Source: Petrolisthes cinctipes (taxonomy: Eukaryota; Arthropoda; Malacostraca; Decapoda; Porcellanidae). Taken from it: a stretch of DNA of 64,000 nucleotides. The stretch covers positions 43,833-107,832 of the forward strand of contig JAWQEG010002484.1 in NCBI GenBank assembly GCA_033782935.1. Direction: 5' to 3'. Under the pieces are notes generated by a model, which searched no databases, had not been told where the DNA came from, and saw only the letters and a list, made by a program, of their open reading frames with translations. Within the stretch, counting starts at the first letter, position 1. Every line of letters begins with the position of its first letter. The translations under genes were made by a program, and so were the position numbers. This document shows positions 16,918 through 29,200 of this stretch, in pieces.

Positions 16918-17390
16918 AAATACATACATATTACTCTAGTGTGACATTCATACATACATACATATTACTCTAGTGTGACATACATATATATTATTCTAGT
17001 GTGACATACATACATACAGTCGTGGTCAATAATAATCATCCACATATAGGTAACTTTAACAATTTACTGTGTAATGTTTTCATGTTCACATACTATTTTA
17101 TTGTTTTAAGTAGTGTGTAGCTGTTTGTATTAAATTAAACGATGGCACTATACCTATTTATTGGAATGTTTATCAGCTAAGGAACAGAGGGAAGCTGTCA
17201 AAATCTTACGTGAGTTACTCCTATATGGATGATTATTTTTGACCACGGCTGTACATTCATACATACATATTACTCTAGTGTGACATACATACATACATAT
17301 TATTCTAGTGTGACATATACATGCATACATATTACTCTAGTATGACATGCATACATACACACATTCTAGTGTGACATGCATATATACACA
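16918..17390 (+). repeat. Minisatellite with TACATACATATTACTCTAG units
   Basis: Roughly ten units built from TACATACATATTACTCTAGT followed by GTGACA, with length variation in the TACA part. The array is split in two by the MITE at 17017-17251. Confidence 0.85.
17017..17251. mobile_element. Tc1-type MITE
   Basis: Inverted termini CAGTCGTGGTCAATAATAAT / CAGCCGTGGTCAAAAATAAT (right end reverse-complemented) continue into CATCCACATATAGG / CATCCATATAGGAG. TA dinucleotides flank both ends (17015-17016 and 17252-17253). These are classic Tc1-like ends. The 235-bp interior has no intact transposase. Confidence 0.85.
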
Positions 17391-17626
17391 AAAGGTTCCA
17401 ACCTTACCCAAAGATCGGTCACTACGAGCTCTGAGCTCATTCCGGGAGGGTAACAGTTGGCGAGCACGTGTCCAGGACGTGATCAAGACCAAGTGAAACA
17501 AAACAAACATATTACTGGCGGGTTGAGGGGAAGGGCAGGTATCATGGCCGCCAACCCACTTCCGGTGGCGACACGCCAGGGGGGGGGGGGTGGCGAGCTC
17601 TATGTTTTTAGCTCTGTGCTTATAAC

Positions 17627-19630
17627 CTCCACAGAGGCTCCACTACAGCACTTTTATAACTTCATGGGGGAAGCTGATCAGCTTTATGCATCTCTAGTTA
17701 CTGCAACAGTGCACATCACTCCTTAATTATTCTTATAGATTGACATCAGTACTCTTCTTCAATCCTCAGGCATTCTAGATCTCTCCCTCTAATTTGCTTT
17801 AATATGCTGGTGAAAAACTCGATTGCCATCTTTTCTGAACATTTCGTTGCCTTCATAAGTTTGTTTGTTGTCTGGTCCATCCTCCTTTCCATTCTTCACC
17901 CCTCTCAACTATAAAGTTGCCTTCCTTTCCACCTTCTGTTTCTCGTTTTCTACATTCATCACAAGGATAATAAACTATAGTGACATCCTTGATTCATCAG
18001 CTCCCCAAATTAGGCCTACTTCCTCCACCTTCTCGGCACACTCTACTCTACTCAATTATTAATACATTTCTTTCTGCATCCTTTATTACACTAACCTGCT
18101 GCACATCCTTCCCAGCTCAGTCTCTGTCTGGCGAATACAATTCCTATTCTTCCTTGTATCTATAAACTTCTCATACTGTTTCTTTAGTCTTCGTTACCTC
18201 TTTGCCTCATATCGTACGGTACTCCCTGGGATCTACTGCATATTATCTCTGCCAATCCTAATTTTCTCACCAATCTGTTTATCCGGGTCTCCTTATATAC
18301 GTTCTTGGAGTAGCCTACTTCCTCGCTCTATCACAAACTTAAACTTTCTTTCCTTCATCTTTCGTTGTCTCAGAGTACTTTCCTAGCCGTCCCACTTTAA
18401 TATAGTCACTGAACCACATTTGCTGTACAGCACAGACTGGGATGTTCATGCTCTTGAAGAGGGCTTTCAGGCTATGCCCAACAACCTGATGCTGGTCACC
18501 AGTCCAGGTGAAAACCAGCCAATGAACATGGATATGTGGTGTCCATGGGTATTTTAGTGCCCTTGCTCCCGAGAAAGGTTTTTGAGCACAAAACTGACTC
18601 CCCAAGTGAAATCCCACCAATTGGAAACCCAATGTTTGTGGCAACAAAGTTTTATTACTTTAAAATTTATAGTTTCAGCTTTGTGACACAATTCAACTAA
18701 TAAGCCAACCCCCTCCCCTTAACCTGCCAACCCTTTAGCCTCCAGCGTGCCAATCAACCAACTTGCCATACTCTTGCCCCTCTATCTGCAGAGGGTTCTC
18801 GGGCTTTGTTTGATGGCCATTAATTGGTCTCAAAGTGAAACTCCTCTAAACTGTGTGATGTATGTCGAGTTTTTAGCATGCTTGCTCCTGTGGAGGGCTC
18901 TCAGATCATAAACCGACCCTCAAGTGAAACGAGATTCCATATGGCATTACTTGAAACCCAGTAAATGTACAGTACATGCTGTACCTAAAAAACATTGCAT
19001 TGAAATGTTCAGGTTCAGAGATTTGTGGGATACATAGACACACTACTCAAATAGTATACAGTACTAGATTAGATCAATATCTGTATAAACATCTTGACTA
19101 CAGGTTGCAGTTGCAGAAATTGTTTGACTTTAACACATCCCAGTACAAGACACTTCAACTGTATCTGCATCCCACATTTTTCTTCCACATGCCCTAAGCC
19201 ACTACTGTTGGGTTTTCCGACTGTATCCTCTTAATGGATGGATCCACTCCTTCAGTAGACTGTAAAGGACTGCACATGATGATTATGAAATAACCAAAAG
19301 TCCACTAAACGGCACTGTGGAACCATCTTTTTGTCCCCAACACCACTTTTTGATGGGTGGTTTTGAACACAATACAAACTCTTTTACTATTCATGTATCA
19401 TTATTTCACACTTCCATAGTTAGGTATCGATCATAGTCATTAATATTCTGACTTTTATTATTATTATATAAAATGGTTATATAAAAGTATATAATTAGTG
19501 TGCTCTATCATTTTAAGTTAAATATTATTACATTAAATGTCAATCAACATTCTTAAATTAAGCATCAGAAATAGTTTGCAGTACCTTAAACTAAGGTGAT
19601 AAAACTCATACATTATTATTACTCAGCCAG
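17627..19630. other. Intergenic stretch, faint internal duplication
   Basis: T-rich left part without gene signal. The segments near 18550-18640 and 18880-18960 share diverged strings (TTGCTCC..., CAAGTGAAA..., TTGGAAACCCA / TTGAAACCCAG), suggesting an old duplicated repeat. No protein or RNA gene was recognised. Confidence 0.35.
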
Positions 19631-19638
19631 AATAATGT

Positions 19639-20388
19639 TATACAAGGTGTGTAACATGAATTTCTGCAGATCATCATCATCAATACCCCATTTCCTTTTA
19701 TTCAAGGGGTAGGGAGGCTCTAGTGCCAGTGCAGGAGCCCCAACAGGCAAAGGGTCCAGCTCTGAGGCTATTTGAGTCATTGGTGGGGTCATTGTTAGAG
19801 AACAGGGTCCCCCCCCCCCTCATCCCCCCCCCTGTATTTTAGGGGATACAAGGCTGACTGCACCATCACATGTATGGTGGGTGATGGAGACGCCACTTCC
19901 CTAAGCCGAATAACATGAATTTCTGCAGATACTTTCAGAAATGAAAGAATTTGTGATTCTGAGTAGAAAATCTACTATACACATATGTATTTTAAGAATT
20001 AGTTTGGGCATGAAGTGGATTTTAAATTTGATGGGAGACAACGGTGGTGACAGGTTCTCTGGGAGAGTGAGGGGAGGTACCAGTCGAGGATACTACTGTA
20101 AAATTTTTGCATTATGATTTTTTTATCCACATTATGGAACATAATAGTACAGTACATGAAACTGGAAATCACGCTATAAATGATCTAAACGTAATCTACT
20201 GACATGGACAGTATCGTTGTACAATAATGGTAAGGATAATATTGGTAAGAAAAATAATGGAATGTTATTTTACACTTCATGCCCAAACAAATTCTTAAAA
20301 TGCATATGTGTATCAAAGATTTTCTACTCAGAATCACATATTCTGTCTTTTCTGAAAATATCCATAGAAACTCATTACACCCTGTATA
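19639..20388. mobile_element. Mariner-type foldback element split by a SINE
   Basis: Long inverted arms. The left arm is 19641-19671 plus 19931-20035 and the right arm is about 20262-20386. Shared strings include GTGATTCTGAGTAGAAAATC, TACACATATG, TTTTAAGAATT and GTTTGGGCATGAAGTG. The outer ends are TATACAAGGTG on the left and TATACAGGGTG on the right (reverse-complemented), next to TA. The left arm is interrupted by the SINE-like element at 19672-19910. Confidence 0.8.
19672..19910 (-). mobile_element. SINE-like element with perfect 20-bp target duplication
   Basis: The 20-bp sequence TAACATGAATTTCTGCAGAT occurs exactly at 19652-19671 and 19911-19930, bracketing 239 bp. The minus strand runs from CGGCTTAGGGAAGTGGCG through GTCTCCATCACCCACCATAC to a (TGA/ATG)n tail. 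That structure, with a simple-repeat 3' tail and a long duplication, is typical of a SINE or LINE-mobilised short element. Related copies lie at 2084-2766 and 24142-24275. I see no clear Pol III A/B boxes. Confidence 0.8.
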
Positions 20389-20519
20389 ATACAGTTGAAG
20401 ATTTCCTGTGTTTCATGTCCCAATAAGCCATAGCCCATAACCCATAAAAATACCAAAATTTATAACTGATATTCCCTTTAACATAATGTGCTATTTGTTC
20501 TGTTGTAAGTTCTGTAGCA

Positions 20520-21374
20520 AAATACTGTAGAGACAGAGATGAAATCTAGAGTAAATAAGGTAAGAAAGGTGCTAAGAGGAATGAATTTGATGTTTGGCTG
20601 CAAGTCGCTTAGAATGGATGTAAAGAGGAAGTTGTATGAAAGGATAGCAGTGCCTACTGCACTGTATGGAGAGGAAATATGGAATATTGGAGAAAGTGAG
20701 AAGAGAAGGTTGAATGTAGTAGAGATGAGATGTCTGAGGAGCATGTGTGGTGTGACTCGAATGGACCGAATCAAGAATGAGGAAGTGAGAAGGAGGACAG
20801 GTGTCATGAGAGAGTTAGCAGGCCGTGCAGAACAGTGTGTTAAGATGGTTTGGACATGTGAAGAGAATGGAGGAAAATAGAATGGTAAAGAGGATAGGGG
20901 GTTCAGAAGTGGGAGGTGTAAGGAGGAGGGAGAGGAATGGACACTGTGAAAGGAGCTCTGAGTGGAAGAGGTATATCTGTGGAGCAAGGCAGAGTAATTG
21001 CGTGCGACAGAAACAAATGGAGAAAGGTGGTGAATGCTTGAAGAGCGGATGCGGCTTCACGGTCCTTGGGGGAGGGGCCTGCATTGAGTGTGGCCCTTGG
21101 ACCGGCTGGATGGGGGATGTGAAGTTTGAGCTGTAGTGATGTGGCAGGGGTAAACCAGCTTTTGCTGTCAGGCCTTGCTATGGATGCAAACATTGCATGG
21201 TTGTGCTGTGGGGGTTGCTCCCTCCTCCAACAGGGATTGGGGGAGTCGAGATATGAGTGTGTGTGTGTGGGGGGGGGGATTTCTATGTTTGGGCATTTGT
21301 GTTTTGGAGAGTGTGTGACGTGACGGGGCTACCTCCAGCGTGGAGATGACGGCCTGGTATATGTATGTATGTAA
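20520..21374 (+). mobile_element. 5'-truncated LINE, second family
   Basis: Translations at 20539-20880 and 20825-21050 (in shifted frames) give MKSRVNKVRKVLRGMNLMFG, AVPTALYGEEIWNIGE, VEMRCLRSMCGVTRMDRIKN and LRWFGHVKRMEENRM. These are the region after the reverse transcriptase of an RTE/CR1-like element, homologous to but clearly distinct from the 30-33 kb family. The 3' end has GGAGATGACGGCCTGG then a (TATG)n tail. Frameshift near 20826 and stops mark it as dead. Confidence 0.8.
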
Positions 21375-21519
21375 GTGCTTTAATACTGTATCAAGTTACA
21401 AAATATTAAGAAATTTTAAACATCTTACTGACTTGGTCAGAAATTCCTAATATGGATTTTGGTTACTTACAGGTACGGGTACTATGTCTCCATTGCACGT
21501 GCATTAAGACTATTCACAG

Positions 21520-23033
21520 TTATAATATATCAAGCCATTTATAAAATTTCACAGACTTGTCAGTCAGTAAAGCCAAGTATGAATTTTGGTTACTCATTAC
21601 AGGTATTATGTCAATAACTGTTTCTGGACACCTAAGTTGCTGGAGACAGGAGGTTGTGGCCACATCCCATACACAAGTGCTTTGGGTGGATTCATCACTA
21701 GCACAGGCCAACATACTGCCAGCTTGTGATGGGTTGACCGTTGCACAGGACCGAGAGAGAACTTTTTGTGTGGTACCACCCTGGAAAGTGTGCACAGTGT
21801 TTGCTGTCACCACACTGTTTCTTACTGCGGGATCTGGGCTGATGTTGACACTCTGGAGTTCACAAATTAGATGCCTGGCATGGGGGAACTTTTGGGTGGG
21901 GCGACATGACACCAGAATGTGGCGTGTGGAGGCCTCTACTGACAGACAAGTGAATGGGCCCTCCAGTGGTAGTGTGTGGTCCTGAACTCTTTCCTCTTTC
22001 ACTTCCACAAAAGAGCAAGATTGTAACCGTGCCACAAGAAGTCCACCAGAACTAAAATTTGCATTATTTGAAAATGGCATATAGCACAATGATACCACTG
22101 GCCCTGAACCAGCCACTTTTATAGTACGTATGGGGTTGGATGTATTACGTGTGTCGTATTGTATAACTGACCCTCCTGCAGTCCCCACAAAAAACTGGTT
22201 GGCCTCCTCAGTATTCCAACAGCAACTCCACAAGGGGGCATCTGTCTGATAGGAAGCTACTGGTGTGTTACTACAGATGTTGGTAATCTTTGCTACCTTA
22301 TCCATGGCAACAGAGAGAAGTAAATCATTTTTCACTGGGTTAAATGCCATATCCCTAATCTGTTTTTGATGAAGTGGAACATATCTATCTGGTTTCATAT
22401 CTAACACATTCAGTTTTTTTACACCAAAGCCTGGGAACATGGCCACCTGACTGGGCATGGAGACAACCAGCATGTTCAGCCACTCATTGTACGCCATCAC
22501 CCTGCATCCGCCATCCTTCATGATGTCCACGGCAGAGTGCATCACCAACTTGAAATTTCTGTTACTTCCACTGCCACTGCCACCACTGCTGGATGAGCCT
22601 TGTCCCTGGAGTCTGGTATTACCTGCTCCTATTGCACTTCTCATCATTCTTAGTTCCTCTTGCAGTTTGACCACGAGTTGGGCCTTTAACTCGTATTTTA
22701 GTTTTGTCTGTGCATGCTCTACCTCCAACCTCCTCTTGGCCTCCCTCTCTTTCTCCAGTTCCTTAAGAACCCTGTCTCTTTCTGATGTGTCAAGAACCTT
22801 CAGAGACTTAGCAAACAGAACTCTAACGTCTTTCTTGCTAGCTTTGGCATTGCACTGAGGACACTTTCCCTTTGGTCCCTTGAGCCACTTTTCAATACAT
22901 TCACGTCCAAAGAGGTGGCCACACTTGAGAGAGGCCAAGCGGTGGCTTCCAGAGTTACCCCAGGGCTCAAAGCAGATGGTGCATGTCTGCCCTTCATCCT
23001 CAGACTCTGGTGTGCTCGGTATTGTTGAGGTGC
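21520..23033 (-). CDS. RFWD3: RFWD3 exon 5 (RING, coiled coil, WD40)
   Basis: The acceptor CTCTGTGTTGCAG precedes 23033. The exon is 1514 nt and holds all recognisable domains. That the whole propeller lies in one exon is notable next to the very short upstream exons. Confidence 0.93.
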
Positions 23034-23176
23034 CTGCAACACAGAGAAATCAAAGTAATTCTATTGTAGTGACCAGTGAGCATAAAATCATAAAGTTGAG
23101 AAGTCATAACATGCGTGTGTAGGTAGATGATAACTTGGGCCTCAACAACTGGCTTCATGAAATTAATATCCAGTGG

Positions 23177-23210
<34 letters not shown>

Positions 23211-26200
23211 CAGTATATATATATATATATATTATACTGTATATATCTTATGTTTCACTCTTATAAGTCAAAGTAGAAATAATATCCCGCTCTGACTTTT
23301 TTACTTCGGCTTTCTAAACATTAACTCTTTCCTTACTGTAATGGCGATTCTTCAATCTTGCTGTACACTCTTTGGTACTTGCTAACAGTACTACCATCTT
23401 CTATCTACCTATCAATAGCTTCAACGCTTCACTTCCTGTGGGAACTTCCCCCAAGGAGGTGGCCACGGCAGAAGAGTCTCCAGTTCTCCCTGGTCCAGCA
23501 CTCCTTCCTTGCTTGGTCAAGCCCTCTTTTTCCATTCAAATTTCTCCCTCTCATGTAATCTTTCACCCCCGTTCACCAATCTGATGTGTGGTCTGCCTTT
23601 CATACTAGGTTCTTCCACCTAACTCCCATGCACCTTCTTTGTGAACTCTCCATCTTGCATTCTATTCACATGTCCCAACCACCTCAATGTTTTCCATTTC
23701 ACCCTCTCAATCACCCCACACTCAGCACCAGTAGTCTTCTCACTCAGACAACACCTCTCATATTATGTTCTCTATTCTACTCTCACCAGTTCTTCAGTCA
23801 CTTCTCTCACTCTCTCAGTTACTCTATCAGTATTGATGATGCTTCCCTCCCTCACAGGAATGCTTCATGAAGGGACTGTTCATGCTAGAAGAGCAACAAG
23901 AATTCTGCTATAAACTTGTTATGATGTGAGCACAGTATTTTGTGTTGATGTACAGCTAGTATACATGTATATATCACTGAATGTCTGTGGCATGGGGGTG
24001 GCATGATATCACAAATGTAGGACAATAAAGGAAATGAAGCTAGCTACCCAGTGACCAAAGTCACTTCAACTACTTTCAATCTTCTTATCTTTAACTAAAA
24101 AATTCATCATTTAGATTTGTTCCATGTTATCCACTAGCAAGACTCAACATTGGTGGGGTATGGCAGGAAGAGGTGTCCCCTACTCACACTCCTTTCCTGT
24201 ATCATAGGGGTGACGAGACTGCCTGCACCAACCAAATAATAGTGGGTGATGGGGTTACTACTTCCCTAAGTCCTGAATTTCCATTACTGTACACACACAC
24301 AAAGCTTGCCATACTCAAACCATACCTGACAAATCCTTACCTGCATCTCATTTCACCTCATCTGACACTCTCATGTATGCATGCACAGGCACATACAATG
24401 AGGGGTTTAGAAATAATGGATTGAAATGATCTATTAGTATGGGAAGAGAGAAGAGGCAGGGTACATGATAGAAAATCAAAGAAGACCAGATATTTGAAAG
24501 ATGAGAAAAAGTACTGTTTCCCATGTAGAACAATCGATCCCTGGAATGGTTTTGATAAAAAGGTAGCGAGTGCTGAAGGCATCCACAGCTCTAAAATTAA
24601 ATTAATGTACTGTACCTCCCAAAAGTATTGTTAAAATAATGTACTGTACAATTTGCCACACTGGATGATGTTATTTGACACGTGTTCAGGCAGCATGCGT
24701 CATTCTGTTCATTTCGCCATCCTTCGTTCCACACATTAACGATAGTTATGGGAGCTACAGTACATGTAGATAAAAATAGATATGGAGACTGGAAAACATA
24801 ATCATAGCTCACTTTCCCTACCATACAACTTGGTACACATGCATGTAAGCACACACACACACACACAGTAGTGTTCCTTTATCTATCCTTGTTTTCTATC
24901 TGGTAAGGCCAAGTAAGAACAATCACCAAACCATACATACATAAGATGTTCTACACACACACTTTTGTTTTTATATCCTCCTGTAATTATAAAAATTTAT
25001 TTCCCCCAAATCTGTGAAATTGAGAACCCCTGAAATGGAATACTACATAATAAAGGAAAGTGTGAAACAGAAGTGGAGAATAGAGTACTGTAACCCTTGA
25101 GTACAGAAGCTGCAAGAGGATTGCATGAGGGGCTGTTGATACCCAAATTATCATACGGCTGTAAGACTGATGTGCAGCATGAATATACAAAATTGGAAGT
25201 TTCACCAGCAGAGGGATGCTGTAGTATGTGTAGAATTCGAGAACCCGAATAGCTAAGGAATACTGAAATCTGAAAGGCACAGTCAAAGAGCAGAGAAGTG
25301 CTTGGAGAAGGTAAGGGTGTGTGGAAAGAACGGATGAAACTAGAGTGGTCAACAAGGTGAAAAGGAGTAATTATGAGGGGCACAGTATGAGGAACCATGT
25401 ACGATAATGTGAATTAAAAATGGACAAAGCAAAATAACTAGAGCAAAATAACTAGAGCAAGATTCAATACGAGTGTAGGATGGGGCTGGCAACCATATTT
25501 TTAACTTGACACTCTATGCAGTCTATGGAATTGCTCCATGCACGAAGGTTATTTAATGAAATAGCTCTTGTGAGCAAGTTGAAAATTTTTGTGGGCTTGA
25601 AAGGAGTGAATGAGTGTGAGTCCCATTCTACTCAGCATTTATCTCCCTCCCTCTCTTAGTCTGATTACATTTTCCCATCCCTGGCTCTGCAGCCCCACAC
25701 CCTTTGAAAAATGCAAAATAGGGAATTAATGAAGATATGAATAGTAACTCTATTTTTTAAAGTGCATCATTAATTTCTGAACAAACACACTCAAAATGCT
25801 ACTTATACAGTACTAAAGTAGTCTGCTTCTTGATAATATTGTCAACATGGTGATTCCAAGATTTTTTAAGCTGGCTCGTGTCAGATGATTTTATCTTCCA
25901 CAGAACAGATACACGTCCCACAGAGCAAAAGGTTTACTTACTTGGTATGCGTTTCTTTGGTGTAGTATTTAAAGGCTCCACTGTAGCACTTAGAATGGAA
26001 TCTCGAGACACTTCTTCTTCTCTTGACGTGACTGTGGTCTCCCTGGCTCCTGAACTTGTGGAAGGTTGGTGTATGGAGTGTGCTTCATGTGTCATAGATT
26101 GGGGCAGTTGTGATATGAAGGACTCCAGTTCCACAAATGCTGCCACATGAGGCGGTGGAAGCTGAGCTGTTGATTGGGGTTGGGGTGATGAAAATGATGA

Positions 26201-29200
26201 TGCAGAATGTTGAGATATGTGAGATTCAGGTCTTGGTGGGGGTGGCTCTCCTGTTGGCTCAGGTGACATATCAGGATTGTGATGTTCCAAACTCATCATC
26301 GAAGCCTGTGACTGGCAGAAAAGTTTTGTCATTAGGTAATTGTAAAAGAATCATATAAAATTAACTTAAAAACTTGTGCAAGAGATTCCTCTGGTTTCCC
26401 TGGGTCAGCCCTTACTCCTTGGACAACTGAGGCTTTCCGATCATATAACATCTGTTGTCAGTCTCAAGAATGGCCGTGTCTGCTTTTTGGTTGTTGTTGT
26501 TGAAGTTCCTCAAGCTGTCTGGCCGAACAGCCCCAAGCTTATGAGGAAGGCCATGGCCTGAACCGGGCTTTCCCACAGTCCCCTCAGAGAGTATTGTTGT
26601 TGTTGGTGAGTGTGGTTGTGTACACTGCAGTCTTCCATAATGTGCTTAATAGAATGGGGTGCTGTGTTGCATCCCGGACAGGCATCTACAATGGATTCAT
26701 CCAGCTTCTTCTGATATGTCAGAAGGGCCGGGTGGTGGCCACACCGCAGCCTGGCCTGGTGGACTCTGTCCTCACGGGGAAGGGAGGATTCAGATGGGTG
26801 GATGTCAGGAGGTCATGCATGCAGGTGAGTGTTGTTCTAGAGTGTTTGGATGGACTGATGAGTGATTTGAGTATGGATATGTTTTTGGACACTGGTTTGG
26901 GGTGTAAGAGATAATAGTATTTGTGTATGGTATCGTGTACTGGGTATTGTTTTGATGTTCCTTGGCATGTGTGGGTGTTCTGCCATGTAGTGTAGTGGGT
27001 GGTGTGGGTTTGAGGAAGCTGCAGCAAATGTTTGTGTGCTTCTCATGTCAAGATGATCCATGATTTCGAGGACTTTGGTTTCATGGTGTAAGTGGTCTGT
27101 AGGTGTGGTAGCTGTGCAGCCTGTGATTATCTTTAGGGCTCTATTCTGTATGGTCTGAAGGGTGTTGAGATGGGTCTCAGTGAGGTTTGAGGCCCAGGCA
27201 GGGCTTGCATAATCCATCACTGATTGGATATAGTGTTTGTACACGGTGGTTGTGGTTTCTTTGTTGTGTCCAAATGTTGTGCTGGCAAGTGATCTGAGGG
27301 CTTTAAGTCTTTTAGGTGTTTTGAGTGTGTTGCATAAATTTGTTTCTTGTAAGATGGTAATGTGTATGTTGTATTGTATAATGAAATGTGTGAGTTCTTG
27401 TTTTTTGGTGTTAATGCCATCTATGTTTAGTTGAAGTATGTTAATGTTGTGTGTGCGGTGTGTGTTAGGTGCTGCTGCATGGGGGTGAGGAGGAGACTGT
27501 TGGGGGGATGGAGGTGGAGGTATTGGCATTGGTGTTGGAAGTAAGAGTGATGGAGGTGGGAGTGATGGTGAAGGTGATGGAGGTGGGAATGATGGTGAAG
27601 GTGATGGAGGTGGGAGTGATGGTGAGGGTGATGGAGGTTGTGGTGTTGGAAGAGGTATGGGACATGAGGAACAGGTCCATGTGTTTGTGTAGTGTTTCAT
27701 GGATGCTAATGTTGTACATGACAAGTGGGTCCAGTTCTTACAAGAGTTGCATTGAACTGAACCTTTTGGTGTATATGTGCGAGTGCTATGCCATTTGCAA
27801 ATAAAGCAATGTGAATTTTTAATGCTGTGCATGTTTGTGAGGTTGTGGCAAGTGAAGGAATCAAATGGGGGAAAGGATAAGAGAACAATGTCTTTGAAAG
27901 TATGCTGGATTACACTCAGTGTAGCCGAGAGGAAGAAGATCGGCACAGGTGAGCAGACCGATGAAACAGGGAGTTCCAACTCTCTTCATCATCAGTCCAA
28001 TACTCATTCTACGAGAACAACCTGTACTCCCCTGTTTGGCTGGTGTCTTCAGCCTCCTCCTTGCAAACTATTAAAGGTTTTGTTATCATCTTGTGTTAAA
28101 GTGATCTTTATAAATGTGTGACAGTGCATCAGGGTAGTCACAAATAACTGTACAGCAAACTCTCATTGTATATGGACTCTACTATGATCATACTGATTGT
28201 CCTGTCTTGTGTAATAGTCCAATAATTCAGTCATCTGCAGTAATCCAATCATGCAGAATAAGTGAACAATGATGGAGGGCTGCTAGATGGTTGCTGAGAG
28301 CCTTTAATTAAACATAGCTACAACTTTTAAATCTATATCAGTAACATGAACTACTAACCTCTTCACTATCTGTTGTTGTATCCAATGTTCTAGCTCTTCT
28401 ACTGTTCACATTGTGCCTGGGTATATACTGATGCAATTCCTCACTATTGAACTCTCCACTATGTGGTTCTTCCAGTAGTCTTCGTCTTCCCCTCACAATC
28501 ACATCTGAGCTTGCTATTTGTTCCTGTGATTCTTGACTACTGTGAATTCTTCTTTCTAGTACTGGACTCTGGTAATCCTCCTGGGGAAATAAACGTCATA
28601 TAGTTACATTACTTCATCTTGAGGTGAACTGAAATTATTTGGTTCAAGTACTGTAGCATGAAATGTCTTCTGCAATACCTATGCCCATATATTATTATTG
28701 ACTGTATTCTGACCAGTATTTGTAAGTATTAAACCTCTTGAACTTAAGTGGCTGAAAAAATAAAGGTAATTTAATTCTTAATAATATACTGAAATGAGGG
28801 CTTCTGGTAGTCTGGTGAGTAAAGTGCTTGACTGAGTCCTGCATTGGGCAATTTTGCCTGGATTTAACCAGTAGGTTTTTCACTCAAGCCATGCCACCAC
28901 TGGGAATGGGTTGGTTGGCCTCTTAGCAGCGAAAGGGTTAAACCTAGCCAAGGTAGGCTAACCTTGGGCCCCTACAGCCTTGAGTGGGGAAATATGATGC
29001 ATGGATGTTGCCTTTTGCCTTTGTTGTCGAGACATAATATGTCATACAATATGATAAACTTAGAAACTGTAACATTCATCTGAATATGGCAGAAATGCTA
29101 ATGCTAGTTTACATCAGTACTCAGCACCTTATGAGGGTCTGGACCCAGTAGGCTGTACCCAAATTGTTTTTCACCACCTTTCTATCAGTACCGTACTTAG

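Larger units (their letters stand above)
16583..17618. mobile_element. hAT-type non-autonomous DNA transposon
   Basis: Perfect 22-bp terminal inverted repeats, CACAGAGCTAAAAACATAGA plus GC, lie at 16583-16604 and 17597-17618. The exact 8-bp direct repeat CTTATAAC flanks them at 16575-16582 and 17619-17626. It fits the nTnnnnAn form typical of hAT target duplications. The 1036-bp interior has no transposase frame and includes a TACATACATATTACTCTAGTGTGACA minisatellite, a Tc1-type MITE and a G10 run. Confidence 0.85.

Noticed and set aside
18339..18647. 102-codon minus-strand frame
   Set aside because: No domain or splice signals; it overlaps a diverged internal duplication and looks like repeat sequence.
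21557..22858. 142- and 133-codon frames on the plus strand
   Set aside because: They lie antisense to the RFWD3 last exon, which has clear domain conservation on the minus strand.
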